From the NCBI GenBank assembly GCA_964580105.1, contig CAZOJJ010000071.1:1-13135 (forward strand): DNA of 13,135 nucleotides. Reading direction: 5' to 3'. Under the pieces are notes generated by a model. It was not told the origin of the DNA. It worked only from the letters and a program-made list of their open reading frames with translations, and searched no databases. Within the stretch, counting starts at the first letter, position 1. Each line of letters begins with the position of its first letter. Shown here piece after piece: positions 7,821-13,135 of this stretch. A program made the position numbers and the translations under genes. The stretch comes from CAZOJJ01 sp964580105. Lineage in GTDB: Bacteria > Bacteroidota > Rhodothermia > Rhodothermales > Rubricoccaceae.

Positions 7821-7856
7821 CGGCCTCAGTATAGGGTGCGGCCCCAGTATAGGGCG
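7821..7856. repeat. Two tandem 18-bp repeats before the L7/L12-like gene
   Basis: The 18-mers at 7821-7838 and 7839-7856 agree at 16 positions (CGGCCyCAGTATAGGGyG). They fill the gap between the prmC stop and the next start. On the minus strand each gives CCCTATACTG; the copy nearer the gene places TATACTG 24 to 30 nt before the ATG, so it could act as a promoter or operator. Confidence 0.6.
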
Positions 7857-8720
7857 CTACCCGTTCTCCGGCACGCGCGCCGCGGCGATGCGCCAGCGCC
7901 CGGCGAGGTCGCGCTTCACCGCCGCCTCCGACAGTCCGGACGCCGCGAAGAGGTCGCGCACGGCCTCACCGTGGTCAGCGTGCGTCTCGACGACGAGCCA
8001 GCCGCCGGGACGGAGCATGTGCGGCGCGAGCTCCGCGAGGCGGCGGTAAAAGCGGAGCGGGTCGTCGCCCGGGACGAAGAGGGCGGCCTCGGGCTCGTGG
8101 TCGCGCACCTCGGGCTGGAGCAAGGCCCGCTCGGTCTCGGGCACGTAGGGCGGATTCGAGACGACGAGGTGGAACGACGGCGGGGCCTCCTGCGCGAAGT
8201 CCGCGTCGAGCACGTCGGCGTGGACGAACGCCACGCCGAGGCCGAGGCGGTCGGCGTTGTCGGCCGCCACGGCGAGGGCGGCCTCGGACACGTCGCACGC
8301 GAACACGTCGGCGTCGGGGCGGCGGTGCTTGAGGGCGAGGGCGAGGGCGCCGCTGCCGGTGCCCACGTCGAGCACCCACGGCGCTTCGAGGCCGTGGATG
8401 CGGCGGAGCGCCTCCTCGGCCACCTCCTCCGTCTCGGGGCGCGGGATGAGCACGTCGGGCGTGACGCGGAGCGTGAGGCCGAAGAAGTCGGCGTGGCCGA
8501 GCACGTACTGGAGCGGCTCGCCCGCGAGGCGGCGGCCGACGAGCGCGTCGAGGTGGAGCCGCTCGGCCTCGCCGACCTCGGCGTCCGGGTGGCCGTAGAG
8601 CGCGGCCCGGTCCACGCCGAGCACGTCCTCCAGCAGCCACTCCGCGTTGCGGCGGGCGTCCTCGACGCCGCCGGCCGCCAGCCGGGCGAGGGTGTCGTCG
8701 AAGAGGGCGCGGCGGGTCAT
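7857..8720 (-). CDS. prmC: Peptide chain release factor N5-glutamine methyltransferase
   Basis: PrmC (HemK) methylates the glutamine of the GGQ motif in release factors RF1 and RF2, using S-adenosylmethionine, in the cytoplasm. The 287-residue product has the small helical N-terminal domain (about 1-80) and a Rossmann-type methyltransferase domain. VLIPRPETEEV lies at 90-100, SAM motif I VLDVGTGSGALAL at 116-128, and the substrate-glutamine motif NPPY at 189-192. Length is normal (about 280-290). The start at 8720 (MTRRALFDDT) is chosen because the frame further upstream runs antisense to the divergent dehydrogenase gene. prfA, its frequent neighbour, is not in this window; instead the L7/L12-like gene follows on the same strand. 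No Shine-Dalgarno sequence is seen. Confidence 0.95.
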   Translation of the reverse strand: MTRRALFDDTLARLAAGGVEDARRNAEWLLEDVLGVDRAALYGHPDAEVGEAERLHLDALVGRRLAGEPLQYVLGHADFFGLTLRVTPDVLIPRPETEEVAEEALRRIHGLEAPWVLDVGTGSGALALALKHRRPDADVFACDVSEAALAVAADNADRLGLGVAFVHADVLDADFAQEAPPSFHLVVSNPPYVPETERALLQPEVRDHEPEAALFVPGDDPLRFYRRLAELAPHMLRPGGWLVVETHADHGEAVRDLFAASGLSEAAVKRDLAGRWRIAAARVPENG

Positions 8721-8813
8721 GAAGGGGCGACAGAGGAAAACGGGCGAGGGCGGAACCGCCCCCGGCGCAGGGGGAATATCTGCACCCCGCTCCGTTTCTG
8801 CACGTCCCCCCGC
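8721..8813. promoter_or_regulatory. Divergent promoter region between prmC and the dehydrogenase
   Basis: This 93-bp gap must drive both genes. It contains the palindrome GGGCGGAACCGCCC (8748-8761; 6-bp arms, 2-bp centre) and a plus-strand TATCTGC (8777-8783) 31 to 37 nt before the dehydrogenase ATG. Roles are inferred from position only. Confidence 0.35.
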
Positions 8814-9614
8814 ATGCGCCTCGACTTCTACCGCGCCCGCACCGTCCTCGTCACCGGCGCCTCGCGCGGCATCGGCGCGGCGATGGCCCGGCAGCTCGCC
8901 CCGGCCGGGGCCACGCTGCTCCTCACGGCCCGGACGGCGGGCGACCTCGCGGACGTGGCGGCCGACTGCCGCGCGGCGGGCAGCACCGTCGCCGTCTATC
9001 CCCATGACCTCGCCGAGGCGGGCGGGGCGGACGCGCTCTACGACCGCATCGCGCAGGACGGCCACCGCGTCGATGTGCTCATCAACAACGCCGGGTTCGG
9101 CAAGGCCGGGCGCGTCCTCGACTACCCGGCAGACGTCTGGGAGGCGATGGTCATGCTCAACGTGGCGGCGCTGACCACGCTCACGCGGCGGTGCCTGCCG
9201 GGCATGATCGAGCGAGGGGGCGGCGGCGTGCTCAACGTGGCGAGCACGGCGGCCTACCAGCCCGTCCCCCACTTCGCCGTCTACGCCGCCACGAAGGCAT
9301 ACGTCCGCGCCTTCACCGAAGCGCTCCACGCCGAGCTGGCCGGGACGGGCGTCCGCGCCACCGTCCTCGTCGCCGGACCGACGGAGACCGGCTTCGCCGA
9401 GGCGGCCGACCTCCGGTTCGTGACGGGCGGGCTCACTGAGCGCGCCGAGGCCGTCGCCCGCGTGGGGCTGCGCGGGTTGGCCCGCGGCCGGCGCGTGGCG
9501 ACGAGCGGCTGGCTCAACCGGATCACCACCACCGCCACGCGGTTCGCCCCGAACCCGCTCTCGATGGCCGTCGGCGGCGCGCTCCTGCGGCGGGCCGCCC
9601 GAACGCGCCCGTAA
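8814..9614 (+). CDS. Short-chain dehydrogenase/reductase (classical SDR)
   Basis: This is a cytoplasmic NAD(P)-dependent oxidoreductase of 266 residues. The nucleotide-binding motif TGASRGIG is at 14-21 and NNAG at 91-94. The catalytic residues are Ser144 (NVASTAA) and the YAATK pair Tyr157/Lys161. ARTAGDL at 39-45 after strand beta2, with an Arg, favours NADP(H). The C-terminal part contains GPTETGF at 188-194 and an Arg-rich tail (RGRRVATSGWLNR), resembling the DltE-like group (COG0300) of uncharacterised SDRs. The substrate cannot be inferred. The ATG at 8814 is right at the start of the fold; upstream in-frame codons are antisense to prmC. The DUF1499 gene follows 71 bp downstream on the same strand and may be co-transcribed. 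Confidence 0.93.
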   Translation: MRLDFYRARTVLVTGASRGIGAAMARQLAPAGATLLLTARTAGDLADVAADCRAAGSTVAVYPHDLAEAGGADALYDRIAQDGHRVDVLINNAGFGKAGRVLDYPADVWEAMVMLNVAALTTLTRRCLPGMIERGGGGVLNVASTAAYQPVPHFAVYAATKAYVRAFTEALHAELAGTGVRATVLVAGPTETGFAEAADLRFVTGGLTERAEAVARVGLRGLARGRRVATSGWLNRITTTATRFAPNPLSMAVGGALLRRAARTRP

Positions 9615-9685
9615 GCGCGCCGGCCGGGAACCGATCCGCCCCGTCGGGCGAACGCAGAGCCCCTCTCCCCCGCCTTGCCCCTCCC

Positions 9686-10147
9686 ATGAAAAAGCTGCTC
9701 ACCGGCCTCACGGCCCTCCTCGGCCTCGGCGCCGTCGGCTTCGTCGCCAGCCGCGCGATGGGGTCCCGGCCCAACGGCGCGGCGCCGGACAACCCCCTCC
9801 CGCCGTGCCCGGACGTACCCAACTGCTTCCGCACCAGCCGCTCGTACGGCCGCCCGGCAGCGGAGGTCTACGAGGCCGCCGCCGAGGCCGTCCGGGCCCA
9901 CCACGGCCTCATCACCGGCCGCGCCGCCCACGTCAAGAAGGACGGCCTCCGCCTCGACGCCGTGTTCTCGACCGGCCCCTTCCGCGACGACCTCAGCCTC
10001 GTCGTCACCGGCGACGCCCTCGGCAGCGTGCTCCACCTCCGCAGCGCCGCCCGCGTCGGCAACGGGGATCTCGGCATCAACCGCGCCCGCGCCGAGTCGC
10101 TCCTCGACGCCATCGGCGAGCGCCTGGCCGAGGGCGTAATGGATTGA
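9686..10147 (+). CDS. DUF1499 family protein with N-terminal membrane anchor
   Basis: The 153-residue product starts with a hydrophobic segment (about 4-22, LLTGLTALLGLGAVGFVAS) that is either a signal anchor or a signal peptide. The rest matches DUF1499: CPDVPNC at 41-47 (the family's CP-x-x-PNC entry motif), a central LRLDAVFSTGPFRDDLSLVV segment at 88-107, and the diagnostic HLRSAARVGNGDLGINRAR around 117-135. The biochemical role of DUF1499 proteins is not known. The length is normal for the family. It is on the same strand as the dehydrogenase and converges with the Ntn-hydrolase gene across a repeat-bearing 86-bp gap. The leader is pyrimidine-rich with no Shine-Dalgarno sequence. Confidence 0.9.
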   Translation: MKKLLTGLTALLGLGAVGFVASRAMGSRPNGAAPDNPLPPCPDVPNCFRTSRSYGRPAAEVYEAAAEAVRAHHGLITGRAAHVKKDGLRLDAVFSTGPFRDDLSLVVTGDALGSVLHLRSAARVGNGDLGINRARAESLLDAIGERLAEGVMD

Positions 10148-10156
10148 GGGCCTGAA

Positions 10157-10240
10157 GGGGTGAGGGTATGCTTTCCTTCCATCCTCCACTCCTTCCATCC
10201 TCCACTCCTTCTGTCCTCCACTCCTTCAGCCCCTCACCCC
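10157..10240. terminator. Inverted repeat between convergent genes
   Basis: GGGGTGAGGG (10157-10166) pairs perfectly with CCCTCACCCC (10231-10240), which covers the Ntn-hydrolase stop codon. CTGAAGG (10152-10158) and CCTTCAG (10223-10229) offer an alternative pairing. The large loop holds tandem repeats. A bidirectional terminator role is plausible from position but not shown. Confidence 0.3.
10177..10240. repeat. 16-bp tandem repeat, four units
   Basis: TTCCATCCTCCACTCC occurs exactly twice (10177-10192, 10193-10208), then with two changes (10209-10224), then in a degenerate copy (10225-10240). It is a pure-pyrimidine-biased tract lying between the convergent DUF1499 and Ntn-hydrolase genes. 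Confidence 0.8.
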
Positions 10241-10800
10241 ATGTCCACCTCGTAGCGCTGCACCGGGGGCGCCGAGTTCCGGTCGAACTCCGCCCCCGCG
10301 CGCACGCCGAGGTCGGCGAGGTCGCCCGCCGCGAGCCCTCGCTCCCATCCCGCGAACATCGCCCCGAGCGCGTAGAACGCACCCGAGCCCATCGCCCAGA
10401 ACCGGCGGTACTCGTGGACCTCGCGGAGGTCGTACACCCCGAAGATGCCGTGCGGGCTGGCGATGAGCGCCGTCATCTGGCTCGACTCGTACGGGTCGCC
10501 CTCCTCGGCCTCGGGGTTGAGGAAGTACTCCTCCTTGAGGAGCGGGTGCAGCGCGCGGAACGTCTCGAAGATCCCCTCCCGGCTCGTGAAGTCGGCGTCG
10601 TCCATCGCCTCCAGCGCGCTGCGGATGACGAGGTAGTGCGCCGTGTAGCCGACCACGCCGACGTACGCGTCGCCGACCCGGAAGATCTTCTCGGGGTGGG
10701 CGTCGTAGCCCGGCGGCAGCTTGGTCTCTTCGAACGTCGTCAGCGCGTCCGCCGCGATGGCGACGCGCCCGTCCCGGCGCGCGACGGTGAGGGTGGACAT
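10234..10800 (-). CDS. HslV/proteasome-like Ntn hydrolase, orphan
   Basis: The 188-residue product has the fold signature of a proteasome-type beta subunit. Its start, MSTLTVARRDGRVAIAADAL, aligns with HslV (TTIVSVRRNGHVVIAGDGQ) so that Ser2, exposed after Met removal, takes the place of the catalytic Thr1. The other catalytic-type residues are present: Asp18 (IAAD), Lys38 (HPEKIFRVGD) and the MGSG loop at 137-140. Distinctive segments are EYFLNPEAEEGDPYESS at 91-107 and IASPHGIFGVYDLREVHEY near 113-131, which I recall from uncharacterised bacterial Ntn hydrolases rather than from HslV or Anbu proper. No hslU ATPase is nearby. mgtE ends 75 bp upstream across a large hairpin. Whether it is a peptidase, and whether it assembles into rings, is unknown. 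Confidence 0.8.
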   Translation of the reverse strand: MSTLTVARRDGRVAIAADALTTFEETKLPPGYDAHPEKIFRVGDAYVGVVGYTAHYLVIRSALEAMDDADFTSREGIFETFRALHPLLKEEYFLNPEAEEGDPYESSQMTALIASPHGIFGVYDLREVHEYRRFWAMGSGAFYALGAMFAGWERGLAAGDLADLGVRAGAEFDRNSAPPVQRYEVDMG

Positions 10801-10821
10801 AGGGGAGGGGAGGGATCGGGC

Positions 10822-10877
10822 GATGGAGGGATTGGTGATTGAGCGACGCGATCTCCCAATCGCCCAATCACTCCATC
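10822..10877. terminator. Long imperfect hairpin between mgtE and the Ntn-hydrolase gene
   Basis: GATGGAGGGATTGG starts a 22-nt arm (10822-10843) that pairs with 10853-10877, whose reverse complement begins GATGGAGTGATTGG. One mismatch and small gaps interrupt about 20 bp of pairing around a 9-nt loop. It overlaps the mgtE stop codon, so it may end or stabilise the mgtE transcript. No U tract is present. Confidence 0.45.
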
Positions 10878-12294
10878 ACAGATACAGAAAGGAGGCGATC
10901 AGAAAGAACACCGTCAGGCCCAGGATGTCGTTCGAGACGGTGATGAACGGACCCATCGCGAGGGCGGGGTCGACGCCGACGCGGTGGAGCAGCAGCGGGA
11001 CCGTCGCGCCGAGCACGGTGGCGATGACGATGACGACGAGGAGCGAGAGGCCGGCCGTGAACGCGAGATCCACCGTATCCGGATCGCCCAGCAGCCCCAC
11101 CGCCGCCATGACGACGACGAGCAGGCCGAGGGCGAGAGCGAGGACGGTCCCGTTGAGCAGCGCCACGGCCAGTTCCTTCCCGAGGCGCCTGAGCACGTCC
11201 GAGCGCCACAGGTCGCCCGAGGCGATGCCCTGCACGGCGATGGCCGACGACTGGATGCCCGCGTTGCCCGCCATCGCCATCACGATGGGGATGAACATGG
11301 CGAGCACGGTGGCCGCTTCGAGCGCGCTCTCGAAGTGACGGATCACGAGGCCCGAGAGCATGGCGCCGGCGAGGCCGAGCAGGAGCCACACGATGCGCCC
11401 CCGACTGATGGCGAAGACCGAATCCGACAGCTCCTCCTCGCCCGTGATGCCGCTGGCGCGCTGGAGGTCCTCCTCGGCCTCCTCGCGGATCACGTCCACC
11501 ACGTCGTCGATGGTGATGCGGCCGAGGAGACGGCCCCCGGCCGAGACCACCGGCAGCGCGATGAGGTCGTACCGCTCCATGATGCGGGCCACCTCCTCCT
11601 GGTCGAGGTCGGGCTCGACCGCCGTGAACTCGGTCTCGGCGATGGACATCACCGGGGCGCGGGCGGGCGCGAGGATGAGCCGCTTGAGCGGGACGACCCC
11701 CGTCAGCCGGCCCTCCGCGTCCACCACGTACACGACGTGGATGGGGTCTACGGTCTCGACGCAGCGCCGCACCGCCTCGGTGGCCTCGCCGACCGTCTCG
11801 GTGTCGCGCACGGAGACGTACTCGGTGCCCATGAGGCCGCCGGCGGTGTCCTCGCCGTAGCTCATCAACGCCTCGACGTCGGCGGCGTCTTCGAGGTGGG
11901 GGAGGACGGCCTCGGCGACGGCCTCGGCCACGTCCGAGAGCACGTCGGCCGCGTCGTCGGTGTCGAGCCCGTCGAGGAGGGCGACGAGCTCGTGCGTGGT
12001 GGCGTCTTCGAGGAGGTCGGTGCGGAAGGCGCTCTCCAGTTCGGGGAGGACGGCACTGGCGAGCTCGTCGGGCAGCCAGCGGAGCAGCCGCCGGGCGTCC
12101 TCGACGGTGAGGTGGCTGAGGAGGTCGGCCACGTCCGCCGCGTGGAGGTCGGCGAGGAGGTTGAGGACCATGCCCTCCTGGCCGTCCTCGATGAGCGCCT
12201 CGATGTTGTCCACCAGCTCCTCGTCCACGACCGGCGGGGCCGGGCGCTCCGGCTCGGGCGCGAGGGGCGGGCTGGAGTTGGGCAGCTCGGACAC
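10876..12294 (-). CDS. mgtE: Magnesium transporter MgtE
   Basis: This inner-membrane Mg2+ channel is gated by its cytoplasmic Mg2+-sensing domains. The 472-residue product has the full layout: the superhelical N domain (about 25-145), two CBS domains (about 150-210 and 213-275), the plug-helix region with EEAEEDLQRASGI near 271-283, and five membrane helices (about 300-472). Conserved pore segments are PIVMAMAGNAGIQSSA (336-351) and VDPALAMGPF followed by SNDILG, with Asp456 matching the selectivity-filter aspartate. The N-terminal 20 residues are Pro-rich and extra. The start is a GTG at 12294: the frame upstream contains no ATG before the TAG shared with the rsmA stop (12319-12321). It lies 24 bp after rsmA and is probably in the same operon. 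Confidence 0.95.
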   Translation of the reverse strand: MSELPNSSPPLAPEPERPAPPVVDEELVDNIEALIEDGQEGMVLNLLADLHAADVADLLSHLTVEDARRLLRWLPDELASAVLPELESAFRTDLLEDATTHELVALLDGLDTDDAADVLSDVAEAVAEAVLPHLEDAADVEALMSYGEDTAGGLMGTEYVSVRDTETVGEATEAVRRCVETVDPIHVVYVVDAEGRLTGVVPLKRLILAPARAPVMSIAETEFTAVEPDLDQEEVARIMERYDLIALPVVSAGGRLLGRITIDDVVDVIREEAEEDLQRASGITGEEELSDSVFAISRGRIVWLLLGLAGAMLSGLVIRHFESALEAATVLAMFIPIVMAMAGNAGIQSSAIAVQGIASGDLWRSDVLRRLGKELAVALLNGTVLALALGLLVVVMAAVGLLGDPDTVDLAFTAGLSLLVVIVIATVLGATVPLLLHRVGVDPALAMGPFITVSNDILGLTVFFLIASFLYL

Positions 12295-12318
12295 GGCGGC
12301 GAGGGGCTGGGAGAGGGG

Positions 12319-13092
12319 CTAGGCGCCGAAGAGCGCCCGCGTGAGGGCGACGAACTCGGCGGGCGTGAGGGCCTCGGGACGCCGCGCGGCGAACGCGTCG
12401 GGGAGGGGACGCCCGGCCTCGTCGGCGAGCGGCCCGAGGCTGTTGCGGAGCATCTTCCGCCGCTGCCCGAAGGCCGCCCGCACCACGCGCCGGAGCGCGG
12501 CGGAATCTACACCCTCCGGCTCGGGCGCGTCGAACTCGAGCGCGAGAACCGCGCTTTCCACGTCGGGTTTTGGGCGAAAGACGTGGCGCGAGACGGAGAA
12601 GAGGTACGCCGGCCGCGCGAGGAGCTGGAGCTGGACGCTGAGGATGCCGTACGCCTTCGTCCCGGGCTCGGCCACGATCCGCTCGGCCACCTCCTTCTGG
12701 ATCATCACGACGGCGCGGCGGAGGTGCGCGCGGGCGCCGAGGAGGGCGAAGAGGATGGGTGAGGTGATGTAGTACGGGAGGTTGCCGACGACCCAGAGCG
12801 GCCCGCCTTTCTCGTCGGCCAGCGCGGCCCAGTCGAGGTCGAGCACGTCGGCCTGGCGGAGGTCGAGGCCGGGGTGCGCGGCGCGGAGGTGGGCGACGGC
12901 CTCCGGGTCCACCTCGACGGCCGTGAGGGCCGGATACCGCGCGAGGAGCCGCCCCGTGAGCGCCCCCGCCCCCGGCCCGATCTCGACGACCGGGGCGCCC
13001 GCCGGCGCCCCAACGGCGTCCACGATCTTGCCGATCACGTTGGGATCGGCGAGAAAGTGCTGGCCGAGGCGTTTCTTGGGGCGGACGGACAT
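12319..13092 (-). CDS. rsmA: 16S rRNA (adenine1518-N6/adenine1519-N6)-dimethyltransferase
   Basis: RsmA (KsgA) dimethylates two adjacent adenines in the 3'-terminal hairpin of 16S rRNA and acts as a late checkpoint of small-subunit assembly. The 257-residue product has the normal length. It opens with KKRLGQHFLADPNVI (6-20), then SAM motif I VVEIGPGAGALT (35-46), the acidic VEVDPEAV (59-66), the catalytic NLPYYITSP (104-112) and the C-terminal helical domain with AAFGQRRKMLRNSL (206-219). The start at 13092 gives the classic N terminus. Directly upstream, 5 bp before the ATG, a heptamer repeat begins, so the leader is a pyrimidine-rich tract on this strand. mgtE follows after 24 bp. Confidence 0.97.
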   Translation of the reverse strand: MSVRPKKRLGQHFLADPNVIGKIVDAVGAPAGAPVVEIGPGAGALTGRLLARYPALTAVEVDPEAVAHLRAAHPGLDLRQADVLDLDWAALADEKGGPLWVVGNLPYYITSPILFALLGARAHLRRAVVMIQKEVAERIVAEPGTKAYGILSVQLQLLARPAYLFSVSRHVFRPKPDVESAVLALEFDAPEPEGVDSAALRRVVRAAFGQRRKMLRNSLGPLADEAGRPLPDAFAARRPEALTPAEFVALTRALFGA

Positions 13093-13097
13093 TTCAC

Positions 13098-13135
13098 AAG
13101 GCAGAAGGCAGAAGGCAGAAGGCAGAAGGCAGAAG
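13098..13135. repeat. Heptanucleotide tandem repeat, AAGGCAG, running off the window
   Basis: Five exact copies (13098-13132) plus a partial sixth are visible, and the tract continues past the window edge. On the rsmA strand it reads CTTCTGC and ends 5 bp before the rsmA start codon. Confidence 0.92.

Noticed and set aside
6364..8049. Long plus-strand open frame opposite the Ada-like, membrane and L7/L12-like genes
   Set aside because: It crosses several genes and spacers, has shadow composition and contains no recognisable domain.
10177..10240. Possible CRISPR array
   Set aside because: Units are contiguous 16-mers with no spacers and there are no cas genes.
10984..12762. 592-codon plus-strand frame opposite mgtE and rsmA
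   Set aside because: The minus strand encodes two well-conserved proteins; this frame is their Asp/Glu/Arg/His-rich complement.
13098..13135. Possible CRISPR or mobile-element end
   Set aside because: It is a simple heptamer microsatellite without spacers, and no transposase is nearby.

Overview
This is a very G+C-rich window, roughly 70% or more by eye, of chromosomal housekeeping type. The start codons are preceded by C- or pyrimidine-rich leaders with no Shine-Dalgarno sequence. Several start sites have TATnTTG-like hexamers upstream, reminiscent of the Bacteroidota -7 element TAnnTTTG. Together with the gene content this suggests a high-GC member of the Rhodothermota/Bacteroidota side, for example Rhodothermales or Rubricoccaceae. 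That placement is an inference from sequence style, not a database result.

Layout. Positions 1-323 (-) hold the 5' part of an exported, beta-strand-rich protein that appears frameshifted. Positions 357-3578 (-) hold, in order of transcription, an HtrA/DegP-type protease, a stand-alone four-helix-bundle protein of the 23S rRNA-intervening-sequence (IVP) family, and chorismate synthase (aroC). A divergent spacer leads to 3766-5507 (+), a GT4 glycosyltransferase whose stop overlaps the start of an exported CxxC thioredoxin-fold protein. Positions 5514-6365 (-) encode an AraC-type HTH fused to O6-methylguanine-DNA methyltransferase. Upstream of it on the same strand lie a four-helix membrane protein (6487-6861), a membrane protein with two L7/L12-like helical repeats (6991-7803) and prmC (7857-8720). 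Divergently, 8814-10147 (+) carries a short-chain dehydrogenase and a DUF1499 protein. The right end (-) reads rsmA, mgtE and then an orphan HslV-like Ntn hydrolase (10234-10800), with a heptamer repeat running off the window upstream of rsmA.

How the genes fit together. Several genes concern translation: RsmA modifies 16S rRNA, PrmC modifies release factors, the IVP family is historically tied to 23S rRNA, and the tandem L7/L12-like protein resembles the factor-binding part of the ribosomal stalk. They are not one operon. A second theme is envelope quality control, with HtrA, the exported thioredoxin-like protein and the exported N-terminal gene. No complete mobile element, CRISPR array, tRNA or rRNA was found.

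The points most worth following are the tandem L7/L12-like membrane protein next to prmC, the orphan Ntn hydrolase with Ser rather than Thr at its expected N terminus, the lower-GC IVP gene placed 4 bp before aroC, the apparent frameshift near position 181, and a set of short tandem and inverted repeats in the intergenic gaps.
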